This document shows positions 25,847-33,930 of a stretch of DNA of 64,000 nucleotides, one piece after another; the stretch's first letter is position 1; every line of letters starts with the position of its first letter. The notes beneath the pieces are model-generated. The model worked only from the letters and a program-made list of their open reading frames with translations. It did no database searches and was not told the DNA's origin. The stretch is taken from NCBI RefSeq assembly GCF_030246845.1, contig NZ_CP126889.1, positions 4,521,001 through 4,585,000 of the forward strand. The letters run 5' to 3'. The translations under genes and the position numbers were made by a program. Origin of the DNA: Enhydrobacter sp. (GTDB lineage Bacteria; Pseudomonadota; Alphaproteobacteria; Reyranellales; Reyranellaceae).

Positions 25847-26854
25847 GTGCCCCCGTCTATCGAATCCCTGGATCTGCCGCCGTTCAGGCCGCGTTTTCCA
25901 TGGTGGGGTGCGGATCTGCAGACGCTCTCGGTGTGGTGGCGCTCGCCGCCGTCCGACCTGGCGCCGCATGCGAGCGAACGCGTCTGCTTCCCGATGGCCG
26001 ACCGCACGGGCGACATTCTCCTCGGCATGCTGGACCAGCCGGTGGAGCCAATCGATGGGCGTCCGCTCGTTCTTTTGATTCACGGCATGACCGGCTGCGA
26101 GACCAGCGTCTACATGCTGAGCGCCGCGCGCCATCTCCTCGACTGCGGCTATCGGGTGCTGCGCCTCAATGTCCGGGGCGCCGGCCCGTCCCGGCCGTAT
26201 TGCGGCGAGATCTATCACGTCGGTCGCACGGCCGACTTTCGCCGCGTTTTGTGGCAGATCCCGGAGGACCTCACCAAGAACGGCATCGTCGCCATCGGCT
26301 ATTCGCTGGGCGGCGCCATGCTGCTCAAGTATCTGGGCGAGGAGGGCGCCTTCTCGCCGCTGCGCGCCGCCGCCAGCGTCTGCGCCCCGATCGATCTCGT
26401 CGGGACGGCCAAACAGATGATGCGGCCGCGCAATCGGCTCTATCACGCCTACATCCTGAACGGCGTGAAGGCCGAGACGCTGGGCGAGGGCGCCCGGCTG
26501 TCGCCCGAGGAGCGCGAGATCGTGCGCAGCGCGCGCACGGTCCAGGAGTACGACGACAGGTTCATCGCGCCGCGCTACGGCTATCGCGATGGCCAGGACT
26601 ACTACGATCTCTGCGCGCCGCTTCGCTACATGCCCGAGATCCGCGTCCCGACCATGGTTCTGGCGGCGTGCGACGATCCCTGGATCCCGATAGCCCACTA
26701 CAAGGCGTTCGAGTGGGACGACAATCCCTGGCTGCTGCCGGTGTTCACGCCGACCGGCGGTCATGTTGGCTTCCATGGCGATGCCGGCAACCGTCCGTGG
26801 TGCGATCTCGCGCTGGAAAAATTCCTCGAGCGGGTCGATAGCATGAGTGCGTGA
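25847..26854 (+). CDS. YheT-family alpha/beta hydrolase, copy 1
   Basis: A 335-residue hydrolase from the GTG at 25847; a much longer in-frame reading upstream runs antisense through two genes and is rejected. Motifs: PPFRPRFPWWGADLQTL at the N-terminus, VLLIHGMTGCETS oxyanion region, nucleophile Ser153 in AIGYSLGGAMLLKYLGEEG, Asp in AACDDPWIP and His in GGHVGFHGD. YheT-like esterases act on short acyl esters; physiological substrate unknown. Its stop overlaps the GTG of a closely similar second copy by 4 bases, so the pair is a tandem duplication translated together. Confidence 0.88.
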   Translation: MPPSIESLDLPPFRPRFPWWGADLQTLSVWWRSPPSDLAPHASERVCFPMADRTGDILLGMLDQPVEPIDGRPLVLLIHGMTGCETSVYMLSAARHLLDCGYRVLRLNVRGAGPSRPYCGEIYHVGRTADFRRVLWQIPEDLTKNGIVAIGYSLGGAMLLKYLGEEGAFSPLRAAASVCAPIDLVGTAKQMMRPRNRLYHAYILNGVKAETLGEGARLSPEEREIVRSARTVQEYDDRFIAPRYGYRDGQDYYDLCAPLRYMPEIRVPTMVLAACDDPWIPIAHYKAFEWDDNPWLLPVFTPTGGHVGFHGDAGNRPWCDLALEKFLERVDSMSA

Positions 26855-27819
26855 GCTTCTCCCCGCCGCCTTTCCGACCGCGCTTCCCCTGGTGGGGCGC
26901 GGGCCTGCAGACATTGGCGAGCCGGCTGCAGCCGATGCCGGCTCTGCCGGTTTCATGCCGAAGTGAACGGCTGAGCTTTCGCCTGAAGGACGGCGACACC
27001 CTGCTTGGCCGTCTCGACCAGCGGCCGACGCCGCGACCGAACACGCCGCTCGTCATCCTGATCCATGGGCTGACCGGCTCGGAGGAGAGCCGCTACATGC
27101 TGAGCCAGGCGCGGCTGTTGCTGGAACGCGGTTATCGCGTATTGCGACTCAATCTGCGCGGCGCCGGGCCGTCCCGGGCTTTGTGCAGCGGCCATTACTA
27201 TGCCGGCCGCAGCGCGGATTTTCGCGAGTTGCTGGCCGCGCTGCCATCCGAGCTGACGGGGCACGGTCTGATGGCGGTCGGCTATTCGCTGGGCGGCGCG
27301 ATGCTGCTGAAGTATCTCGGCGAAGAAGGGACCGCGGCGCCGCTTGTCGCGGCCGCCAGCGTTTCCGTGCCCATCGATCTGTCGGCGACGTGCCGAAATA
27401 TGATGCGGCGGCGGAACAGGCTCTACCATCGCCATATCCTCGGCGAGATGAAACGCGAGGCGACTGGCGAAGGCGCCTTGCTGTCGCCGAAGGAGCGCGC
27501 GGGCATCCTCGGCGCCCGGACGATCTGGCAGTATGATCAGAATTTCATCGCGCCGCGCCACGGTTTCGACGGGGCCGAGGACTACTACGAACGCTGCAAG
27601 CCGGTCCGGTTCATGCCGGGCATCCGCGTGCCGACCCTCGTGCTCGCTTCGCTGGACGACCCCTGGATCCCCGGGGCTCTCTACGGCGGGTACGACTGGC
27701 GCGCCAATCCCGCGCTCAAGCCGCTGTTGACCAGGCAGGGCGGTCATGTCGGCTTTCACGGCATTGGCCACCGGCAGCCGTGGAGCGATCTTGCTATCGC
27801 CGATTTCTTCGGCTCCTGA
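26851..27819 (+). CDS. YheT-family alpha/beta hydrolase, copy 2
   Basis: A 322-residue paralogue of the preceding gene with GTG start overlapping its stop. It keeps PPFRPRFPWWGAGLQTL, LIHGLTGSEESRYML, nucleophile Ser147 in VGYSLGGAMLLKYLGEEG, Asp in ASLDDPWIP and His in GGHVGFHG, so both copies should be active. The two differ most around residues 25-65 and in the cap region, which may give different substrates. The 3' end overlaps the convergent LysR gene by 26 bases. Confidence 0.88.
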   Translation: MSFSPPPFRPRFPWWGAGLQTLASRLQPMPALPVSCRSERLSFRLKDGDTLLGRLDQRPTPRPNTPLVILIHGLTGSEESRYMLSQARLLLERGYRVLRLNLRGAGPSRALCSGHYYAGRSADFRELLAALPSELTGHGLMAVGYSLGGAMLLKYLGEEGTAAPLVAAASVSVPIDLSATCRNMMRRRNRLYHRHILGEMKREATGEGALLSPKERAGILGARTIWQYDQNFIAPRHGFDGAEDYYERCKPVRFMPGIRVPTLVLASLDDPWIPGALYGGYDWRANPALKPLLTRQGGHVGFHGIGHRQPWSDLAIADFFGS

Positions 27820-28714
27820 AACGGTGCTTTGCCGTCAACAGCGACAACAGCAACCTGGCGGCCGGCGAGAGATAGGCGCGGCGGCGATGGATCGCCGTGA
27901 TCGGGATGGTCGTGGCCATGGCCGGAACGTCGAGCGTCACCAGCACGCCCCGGCGCAGCTCGTCGCCGACGCTGCTTTCCGGAACCAGCGCCAGGCCGAA
28001 GCCGGCCTGCGCCAGGCGCTTCTGCGCGGTGAGACTGTCGATCAGCGTCAGGTCGGCGGCATCGAGGCCGGCCCGGACGAGCTGGCGCGCGAGCACATGA
28101 CCGGAAGACTCCCGTTCCCCGGCCATGGGCGGAAAGCCGATCCATCGCTCGCGCGAGAGAATGGACGGATTGCGGATGCGGCGGCCGGCGAGGGGATGGT
28201 TCGACGCCGCGACCACCAGCATCGCCTCCGATCCGGCGTCCAGGGACACCAGGTCCGGCCGGTCGCTGGCGAAGTAGCGCAATCCCAGCGTGGCCTCGCC
28301 GCGGCGCACCAGGTCGGTGACCTCCGCACTCGACGCCGTACGCAGCTCGAGGCGGACATTCTTCGAGCGACGGGCAAAGCGGTGTAGCACGTCGACGATG
28401 TGCGTATCGGCAAGCGTGCCCACCAGGACGAGCGAGACCGTGCCCGAAAGGCCGGAGCCGAGACCGCGCACGGCTTCCTGTCCGTCCTGCAGGGCGGCAA
28501 GCGCCGCTTCGGCATGCGGCAGGAAAGCCTGGCCGGCGGCTGTCAATCGTGCCCGTCCACGGATGCGTTCGAGCAAAGGTGCCGCCAGCTCCCGCTCGAG
28601 CAGCGCGAGCCGGCGGCTGATCGCGGGTTGCGACCGGTGCAGGCGCCGGCCGGCGGCGGTGAAACCGCCGAGCTCGGCGATCGCAACGAAGGTCCTGATT
28701 CCCTCGAGATCCAT
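27794..28714 (-). CDS. LysR-family transcriptional regulator
   Basis: A 306-residue regulator from the ATG at 28714. The N-terminal winged helix-turn-helix (MDLEGIRTFVAIAELGGFTAAGRRLHRSQPAISRRLALLERELAAPLLER) is typical LysR, followed by a two-lobed effector domain from about residue 90. A divergent PEP-mutase-family gene starts 101 bases away, the standard LysR target arrangement, with a candidate dyad at 28776-28794 between them. Reading upstream of 28714 would enter the intergenic region and is not supported. Confidence 0.92.
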   Translation of the reverse strand: MDLEGIRTFVAIAELGGFTAAGRRLHRSQPAISRRLALLERELAAPLLERIRGRARLTAAGQAFLPHAEAALAALQDGQEAVRGLGSGLSGTVSLVLVGTLADTHIVDVLHRFARRSKNVRLELRTASSAEVTDLVRRGEATLGLRYFASDRPDLVSLDAGSEAMLVVAASNHPLAGRRIRNPSILSRERWIGFPPMAGERESSGHVLARQLVRAGLDAADLTLIDSLTAQKRLAQAGFGLALVPESSVGDELRRGVLVTLDVPAMATTIPITAIHRRRAYLSPAARLLLSLLTAKHRFRSRRNRR

Positions 28715-28775
28715 TCGATCAGTATTTCCGATCCTGCCGGTGCAGACTATGCATTTTACAACTGACCTTCGTCGC

Positions 28776-28794
28776 TCGATCTTCCCCGTATCGA
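28776..28794. promoter_or_regulatory. Candidate LysR operator dyad
   Basis: TCGAT and ATCGA are separated by 9 bases in the 101-base gap between the divergent LysR and PEP-mutase-family genes. The position is right for a LysR site, but the half-sites do not fit the T-N11-A rule exactly, so this is a weak call. Confidence 0.3.
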
Positions 28795-28815
28795 ACGATG
28801 AATAGGGAGAGGCCG

Positions 28816-29649
28816 ATGCACAGCCAGGCCGAGAAGGCATCGACGTTCCGTGCCCTGCATGAGCGGCCAGGGGCCTTCGTCATCCCCAATCCGTGGGACG
28901 TCGGAACGGCCAGGATGCTGGCGGCGGCGGGCTTCGAGGCCCTGGCGACGACCAGCCTGGGGGTGGCCAACGGTCTCGGCCGCGCCGACAGCAAGGTGAC
29001 CCGCGACGAGGTGATTGCCAACTGCCGCGCCATCGCGGCGGCGACCGACCTTCCGGTCAATGCCGATCTCGAGAACGGCTTCGCTCATGCGCCCGAGGAT
29101 GCCGCCGTCGCGATCCGCCTCGCCGCGGAAGCCGGAGCGGTCGGCGGGTCGATCGAGGATGCGACCGGCGATGCGAAGGATCCCATCTACGACTTCGATC
29201 TCGCCGTCGCGCGCGTGCGCGCCGCCGCCGCGGTCGCGCATTCCCTTCCGGTGCCGTTCCTGCTGACGGCGCGCGCCGAGAACCTGCTGCACGGCCGCAA
29301 CGACATGGCCGACACGATCCGGCGTTTGCAGGCCTACCAGGAGGCGGGTGCCGACGTGCTCTATGCGCCCGGCCTGCGGACCCTGGTCGAGGTGCGCGAG
29401 GTCGTGGCCGCCATCAGGCGTCCCTTCAACGTCGTCACCGGTTGGCTCGATCCCGACATCACTGCGGCCGATCTGGCCGAGGCCGGTGCCAAGCGGATCA
29501 GTGTCGGCGGCGCGCTCTCGCGCCTCGCGCTTGCGGCGTTCGCCGGCGCGGCGCGCGCCATGAAGGAGCAGGGCTCGTTCGCCTGGATGCGCGACATGAT
29601 GGCCATCAGCGATCTGCGCCGGATGTTCGGGACGGGCGCGCCGGCATGA
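28816..29649 (+). CDS. Isocitrate lyase/PEP mutase-family protein
   Basis: A 277-residue protein from the ATG at 28816 with AGGGAGAGG 6-14 bases upstream; an ATG at 28798 is in frame but lacks this. The alpha/beta barrel motifs are FVIPNPWDVGTARMLAAAGFEALATTSLG, Asp84 in NADLENGF and Glu115-Asp116 in GGSIEDATGD, the metal-binding acidic residues of the superfamily. It lacks the KKCGH signature of true isocitrate lyase, so it belongs with the oxaloacetate decarboxylase/PEP-phosphonomutase-like branch; substrate unknown. Divergent from a LysR gene that probably controls it. Confidence 0.9.
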   Translation: MHSQAEKASTFRALHERPGAFVIPNPWDVGTARMLAAAGFEALATTSLGVANGLGRADSKVTRDEVIANCRAIAAATDLPVNADLENGFAHAPEDAAVAIRLAAEAGAVGGSIEDATGDAKDPIYDFDLAVARVRAAAAVAHSLPVPFLLTARAENLLHGRNDMADTIRRLQAYQEAGADVLYAPGLRTLVEVREVVAAIRRPFNVVTGWLDPDITAADLAEAGAKRISVGGALSRLALAAFAGAARAMKEQGSFAWMRDMMAISDLRRMFGTGAPA

Positions 29650-29663
29650 GCGGGGGCCACCAC

Positions 29664-30152
29664 CTACTGGATGGCGATCGGGTCGGCGGGCGGTCCGTCG
29701 TGCAACAGGTGCTTCAAATAGCGCCGGAGGTCTTTCGGTTCGAAACGTTCGGACGAGGCGGCGATCTCGTCGAGCGACCACCATCGGTGACCGAGGGTCC
29801 AACTCTTCTCGCGCTCGTCGAGGCCGGATGTGTCGATCGTCGTCGTCTCCACCCGTCCCAGGAAGAACCGCTCGCGATGCAGCACCTTGCGCTCGCGCCA
29901 CTGCATGACGCGTTCGCGCGACCAGACCCAGCGCACGTCGTCGCTGACGACGAGGCCCGTCTCCTCGCGCGCCTCGCGCACCGCGGCCTCTGCATACTCC
30001 TCACCGGGATCGACCAGGCCGCCGATCATCACCCAGAACGGGTCATGGAACGGATCGGCGGGATCGTAGACGACGGGATTGTGCACCTTGAAGAGGAACA
30101 GCCGATCCTGCGGATCGAGCAGGACCAGGCGCGCCGACGGCCGCTCGATCAT
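29664..30152 (-). CDS. Nudix hydrolase
   Basis: A 162-residue protein from the ATG at 30152 (MIERPSARLVLLDPQDR). The complete Nudix box GLVDPGEEYAEAAVREAREETGL (G-x5-E-x7-REUxEExGU) is present. The strand after FWVMIGG and the RWWSLDEI segment match Nudix proteins acting on nucleoside diphosphate derivatives; no subfamily is assigned. It follows hemB after 10 bases on the same strand, so it is likely co-transcribed with it. The 14 bases to the convergent PEP-mutase gene leave no room for a terminator. Confidence 0.9.
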   Translation of the reverse strand: MIERPSARLVLLDPQDRLFLFKVHNPVVYDPADPFHDPFWVMIGGLVDPGEEYAEAAVREAREETGLVVSDDVRWVWSRERVMQWRERKVLHRERFFLGRVETTTIDTSGLDEREKSWTLGHRWWSLDEIAASSERFEPKDLRRYLKHLLHDGPPADPIAIQ

Positions 30153-30162
30153 GGAAGGGCGA

Positions 30163-31173
30163 TCATCGGGACTTGAGCAGTCGGGCGGCGTCGACCGCAC
30201 CGTAGGTCAGGATGCCGTCGCAGCCGGCGCGCTTGAAACCGGTCAGCGTCTCGATCAGCACCTTGTCCCAGTCGAGCCAGCCGCGTTCGGCAGCGCCGCG
30301 CAACATCGCGTACTCGCCGCTCACCTGGTAGGCGTAGGTCGGCACGCCGAACGCGTCCTTCACGCGGCGCACGATATCGAGATAGGGCAGGCCCGGTTTC
30401 ACCATCACCATGTCGGCGCCTTCCTCGATGTCGAAGCCCACCTCGCGCAGCGCCTCGTCGGAGTTGGCGTAGTCCATCTGGTAGGTCTTCTTGTCGCCCT
30501 TCAGCGTGCCCGAGCTGCCGATGGCGTCGCGGAACGGATTGTAGAAGGCCGAGGCGTACTTGGCGGCATAGGACATGATACGGGTGTGGACATGGCCCTT
30601 GTCGTCGAGCGCCTTGCGGATGGCCGCGATCCGGCCGTCCATCATGTCGGACGGAGCCTGGATGTCGGCGCCGGCCTCGGTCTGCACGATCGCCTGCTTC
30701 ACCAGCGCCTCGAGCGTCTCGTCGTTCTGCACGTAGCCGTCGCGCACGATGCCGTCGTGGCCGTCGCTGTTGAAGGGGTCGAGGGCCACGTCGCAGACCA
30801 CGCCGATATCCGGCACGGCCTTCTTCACGGCGGCGATGGAGCGGCAGACGAGATTGTCGGGATTGTAGGCCTCGCGACCGTCGGGCGTCTTGACCTTGGG
30901 ATCGGTCTCGGGAAAGACCGCAACGGCGGGGATGCCGAGATCGCGCGCCTCCTTGGCCGCCTCGACGAAGAGGTCGATGCTGAGGCGATCGACGCCCGGC
31001 ATGGACTCGACCGGCGTCCGCCGGTTCCAGCCTTCCTGGACGAAGACCGGCCAGATCAGATCGTCGACCGAAAGCCTGGTCTCGGCCACCAGCCGGCGCG
31101 ACCAGTCCTCCCGCCGGTTGCGGCGCAGCCGGGTGGTGGGAAAGCGGCCGAGGGTCGTGAAGCGGTTTGCCAT
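30163..31173 (-). CDS. hemB: Delta-aminolevulinic acid dehydratase (porphobilinogen synthase)
   Basis: A 336-residue enzyme from the ATG at 31173 that condenses two 5-aminolevulinates to porphobilinogen in haem synthesis. Active-site segments: GVVCDVALDPFNSDGHDG, GYVQNDETL, DMMDGRIAAIR, YAAKYASAFYNPFRDAIGS (one catalytic Lys), and MVMVKPGLPYLDI (Schiff-base Lys). The zinc-ligand cysteines of the E. coli-type enzyme are replaced by Ala/Asp in DVALDPFNSDGHDG, the pattern of the magnesium-dependent alphaproteobacterial enzymes. First gene of an operon with the Nudix gene. Confidence 0.96.
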   Translation of the reverse strand: MANRFTTLGRFPTTRLRRNRREDWSRRLVAETRLSVDDLIWPVFVQEGWNRRTPVESMPGVDRLSIDLFVEAAKEARDLGIPAVAVFPETDPKVKTPDGREAYNPDNLVCRSIAAVKKAVPDIGVVCDVALDPFNSDGHDGIVRDGYVQNDETLEALVKQAIVQTEAGADIQAPSDMMDGRIAAIRKALDDKGHVHTRIMSYAAKYASAFYNPFRDAIGSSGTLKGDKKTYQMDYANSDEALREVGFDIEEGADMVMVKPGLPYLDIVRRVKDAFGVPTYAYQVSGEYAMLRGAAERGWLDWDKVLIETLTGFKRAGCDGILTYGAVDAARLLKSR

Positions 31174-31192
31174 GGGCCGGTCTTATAGCGGC

Positions 31193-31630
31193 TCACCGGA
31201 CAGGTAGGCGACGGCGATAATAGACATTGGGTCGCACCGCCCCGGCCATGTAGGCGCAGAAGCCGGCGGCCAGGACGAGCTCGCCCAGCATATCCACCAG
31301 CAGGGGCCAATGCGCCACCGCGCCATAGCTGATGGCGACGCCGCCGCGATAGAGGACCCAGACCAGCAGGCCGCCGGCGATGGCCACCGGCGTGTGGCGC
31401 AGGCGCAGCAGGGTCATGACGACGAAGACGAACGACAGCACGGCGGCGAAGCTCACCGCGACCATGTAGCGCGAGCCGATCTCGCGAAAGCGATCGAAGG
31501 CGAAGAGCCAGCCGGCGACAGCGACGAGGCAGAGGAGCGCGGCAAGCAGGACGGCGGCGAGAAGGGTGCCGCCCAGCCGCGCCTCCGGGATCGCGGCCAG
31601 TTCCTCGGCTGTAAGGTCTCGCCATTTCAT
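31193..31630 (-). CDS. Hypothetical four-helix membrane protein
   Basis: A 145-residue protein from the ATG at 31630 (MKWRDLTAEELAAIPEAR). Four hydrophobic helices lie at about 22-45, 52-75, 83-100 and 108-130, and the C-terminus ends RPNVYYRRRLPVR on the cytoplasmic side. It resembles DUF2569-like small membrane proteins in layout, but I cannot confirm the family. Its stop is 20 bases before the hemB start on the same strand, so it may be first in the hemB transcript. Divergent from the valine-degradation cassette. Confidence 0.7.
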   Translation of the reverse strand: MKWRDLTAEELAAIPEARLGGTLLAAVLLAALLCLVAVAGWLFAFDRFREIGSRYMVAVSFAAVLSFVFVVMTLLRLRHTPVAIAGGLLVWVLYRGGVAISYGAVAHWPLLVDMLGELVLAAGFCAYMAGAVRPNVYYRRRLPVR

Positions 31631-31659
31631 GACCGCAGTGTACGTGGCGGCCGGCTTCG

Positions 31660-31687
31660 TTGACAGGGGGGGACCCCCCGATATGAT
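31660..31687 (+). promoter_or_regulatory. Sigma-70 promoter for the valine-degradation cassette
   Basis: A perfect -35 hexamer TTGACA (31660-31665) and a TATGAT -10 (31682-31687) are separated by 16 bases. The spacer holds a run of seven G, one A and six C (31666-31679), a self-complementary block. The start codon at 31697 is 9 bases after the -10, so the predicted mRNA 5' end is within about 2-4 bases of the ATG and no ribosome site is present. Confidence 0.6.
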
Positions 31688-31696
31688 CCGCCGCGC

Positions 31697-32836
31697 ATGG
31701 ATTTCACGCTTTCCGAGGATCAGGAAGCCTTCCGCGACACGGCGCGCCAGTTCGCGGCCGAGCGGATGCTGCCCGAGGCCGCGCGCTGGGATGCGGAGAA
31801 GATCTTTCCCGAGGCCGTGCTGCGCGAGGCGGCGGCGCTGGGCTTCGGCGGCATCTATGTGAAGGAGGATGTCGGCGGCAGCGGGCTCAGTCGGCTGGAT
31901 GCCGCCCTGATCATGGAGGAACTGGCCGCGGCCTGCCCCAGCACGGCAGCCTACATCTCGATCCACAACATGGCCGCCTGGATGATCGACGGCTTCGGCG
32001 ACGACGAGCAGCGCCGGCGCTTCCTGCCCAGGCTCTGCTCGATGGAGCATTTCGCGAGCTACTGCCTCACCGAGCCGGGTGCGGGCTCCGATGCGGCGGC
32101 GCTGGCGACGCGCGCCGAGCTCGAGGGCGATCATTACATACTCAATGGCACCAAGGCCTTCATCTCCGGCGGCGGCCGCAGCGACATCTATGTCGTGATG
32201 CTGCGCACCGGCGGGCCGGGCGCCGGCGGCGTCTCGACGCTCGTGGTCGAGAACGGCACGCCCGGCCTGTCGTTCGGCAAGCAGGAGCAGAAGCTCGGCT
32301 GGAACAGCCAGCCGACCGCGGCGGTGATTTTCGAGAACTGCAAGGTGCCGGTCGCCAACCGGCTGGGGCCGGAGGGGCACGGCTTCAAGATCGCGATGAT
32401 GGGGCTCGACGGCGGGCGCATCAATATCGGCGCCTGCTCCCTGGGCGGCGCGCGTGCCTGCCTGGAGATGGCGTCGCGCTACGTGGTCGAGCGCAAGCAG
32501 TTCGGCAAGCCGCTCGCCGACTTCCAGGCGACGCAATTCAAGCTCGCCGACATGGCGACCGAGCTGGACGCGGCCCGTCTCATGATCTGGCGCGCCGCAT
32601 CGCTGCTCGACGCCAGGTCGCCGGAGGCGACGCAGGCCGCGGCCATGGGCAAGCGCTTCGCGACCGACGTCGGCTTCCGGGTCGTCAACGAGGCGCTGCA
32701 ATTGCATGGCGGATACGGCTACTTGAAGGACTTCCCCGTCGAGCGCTATCTGCGCGACCTGCGCGTGCACCAGATCCTCGAGGGCACCAACGAGATCATG
32801 CGCGTGATCATTTCGCGGCGTTTGTTGATGGGGTAG
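31697..32836 (+). CDS. Acyl-CoA dehydrogenase, isobutyryl-CoA dehydrogenase type
   Basis: A 379-residue FAD enzyme starting with the usual MDFTLSEDQEAFRDTARQF. Motifs: YCLTEPGAGSDAAALATRA, FISGGGRSDIYVVM, RKQFGKPLADFQATQFKLADMAT, and the C-terminal QLHGGYGYLKDFPVERYLRDLRVHQILEGTNEIMRVIISRRLL with the catalytic Glu in LEGTNE. The next two genes encode 3-hydroxyisobutyryl-CoA hydrolase and 3-hydroxyisobutyrate dehydrogenase, which points to isobutyryl-CoA oxidation to methacrylyl-CoA in valine degradation. A near-consensus promoter lies just upstream and implies an almost leaderless transcript. Confidence 0.92.
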   Translation: MDFTLSEDQEAFRDTARQFAAERMLPEAARWDAEKIFPEAVLREAAALGFGGIYVKEDVGGSGLSRLDAALIMEELAAACPSTAAYISIHNMAAWMIDGFGDDEQRRRFLPRLCSMEHFASYCLTEPGAGSDAAALATRAELEGDHYILNGTKAFISGGGRSDIYVVMLRTGGPGAGGVSTLVVENGTPGLSFGKQEQKLGWNSQPTAAVIFENCKVPVANRLGPEGHGFKIAMMGLDGGRINIGACSLGGARACLEMASRYVVERKQFGKPLADFQATQFKLADMATELDAARLMIWRAASLLDARSPEATQAAAMGKRFATDVGFRVVNEALQLHGGYGYLKDFPVERYLRDLRVHQILEGTNEIMRVIISRRLLMG

Positions 32837-32844
32837 CGAGTCGA

Positions 32845-33912
32845 ATGTCTGAAGCGGAAATCCTGTTCGAGGTGAAGGACGGCCTGGGCATCATCACGCT
32901 CAACCGGCCGAAGGCGCTGAACTCGCTGTCGCACGGCATGATCCTCGAGATGGAGAAGGTCATTCCGCAGTGGGAGAAGGATTCCGCGGTCAAGGCGGTT
33001 GTCGTGCGCGGCGCCGGCGATCGCGCCTTCTGCGCCGGCGGCGACGTGGCCGGCCTCTATCGCGAGATGCGCGACGATCCCTCGGGCACGACGCGGCGCG
33101 ACTTCTTCCGCGACGAATACATCGTCAACCGGCGCATCTATCGCTACGCCAAGCCCTGGATCTCGCTGATCGACGGCATCGACATGGGCGGCGGCGTCGG
33201 CCTGTCGGTGCACGGGTCGCACTCGGTCGCCACCGAGAAGTTCCTGTTCGCCATGCCCGAAACCACCATCGGCCTCTTTCCCGATGTCGGCGGCGGCTAT
33301 TTCCTGTCGCGGCTTCCCGGAGCGCTGGGCACGTTTCTGGCACTGACCAGTCACCGCCTCAAGGCGGCCGATGGCTTGTGGGCCGGAATCGTGCAGGCCC
33401 ATGTGCCGAGCGCGAAGCTCGACGATCTGCAGGCGGCGCTGGGCTCAGCCGATCTTTCGGGCCCGGATCCGAACAAGAAGGTCGACAAGGTCATCGCCCG
33501 CTTCGCCGAGGATCCCGGCGTGCCTGCGCTGCCGGCCATGATGCAGGACATCGACCGCTGCTTCTCGGCCGAATCGCTTGCCGAGATCGTGGCAAAGCTC
33601 AGGAAGCGGAGCGGCGAGTGGGCGGACAAGCAGCTCGCCGCGCTGCTCAAGCTGTCGCCGATCTCCATGGCGATCACGCTGGAGCAGCTCAAGCGGTGCG
33701 CCAACCGGTCGTTCGAGGACTCGATGACCATCGAATACCGCATGTCGCAGCGCTGCATGCAGAAGGGGCACGACTTCTTCGAGGGCGTGCGCGCGCTGCT
33801 GATCGACAAGGACCAGAAGCCGAAATGGAACCCTTCGACCATCGAAGGCGTGACACCGGCCCTGGTCGAGGAGCATTTCAAGCCGGTGTCGAACGACCTG
33901 TTCTTCGACTGA
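32845..33912 (+). CDS. 3-hydroxyisobutyryl-CoA hydrolase (enoyl-CoA hydratase family)
   Basis: A 355-residue crotonase-fold protein, longer than ordinary hydratases (~260) and matching the HIBCH length. Motifs: LNRPKALNSLSHGM, DRAFCAGGDVAGLYREM, DGIDMGGGVGLSVHGSHSVATEKFLFAMPETTIGLFPDVGGGYFLSRLPG with the catalytic Glu in PETTIG and Asp in FPDVGGG, and a C-terminal ALLIDKDQKPKWNPSTIEGV typical of the family. It hydrolyses 3-hydroxyisobutyryl-CoA to the free acid in valine degradation. It follows the dehydrogenase by 8 bases and precedes mmsB by 18. Confidence 0.92.
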   Translation: MSEAEILFEVKDGLGIITLNRPKALNSLSHGMILEMEKVIPQWEKDSAVKAVVVRGAGDRAFCAGGDVAGLYREMRDDPSGTTRRDFFRDEYIVNRRIYRYAKPWISLIDGIDMGGGVGLSVHGSHSVATEKFLFAMPETTIGLFPDVGGGYFLSRLPGALGTFLALTSHRLKAADGLWAGIVQAHVPSAKLDDLQAALGSADLSGPDPNKKVDKVIARFAEDPGVPALPAMMQDIDRCFSAESLAEIVAKLRKRSGEWADKQLAALLKLSPISMAITLEQLKRCANRSFEDSMTIEYRMSQRCMQKGHDFFEGVRALLIDKDQKPKWNPSTIEGVTPALVEEHFKPVSNDLFFD

Positions 33913-33930
33913 CGGGCGAGGGAGGGAAGC

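Noticed and set aside
23594..26854. A single 1086-codon plus-strand reading frame
   Set aside because: Only its last 335 codons (from the GTG at 25847) encode a recognisable protein. The rest is antisense to the penicillin acylase, CoA transferase and DMT transporter genes and is an artefact of high GC.
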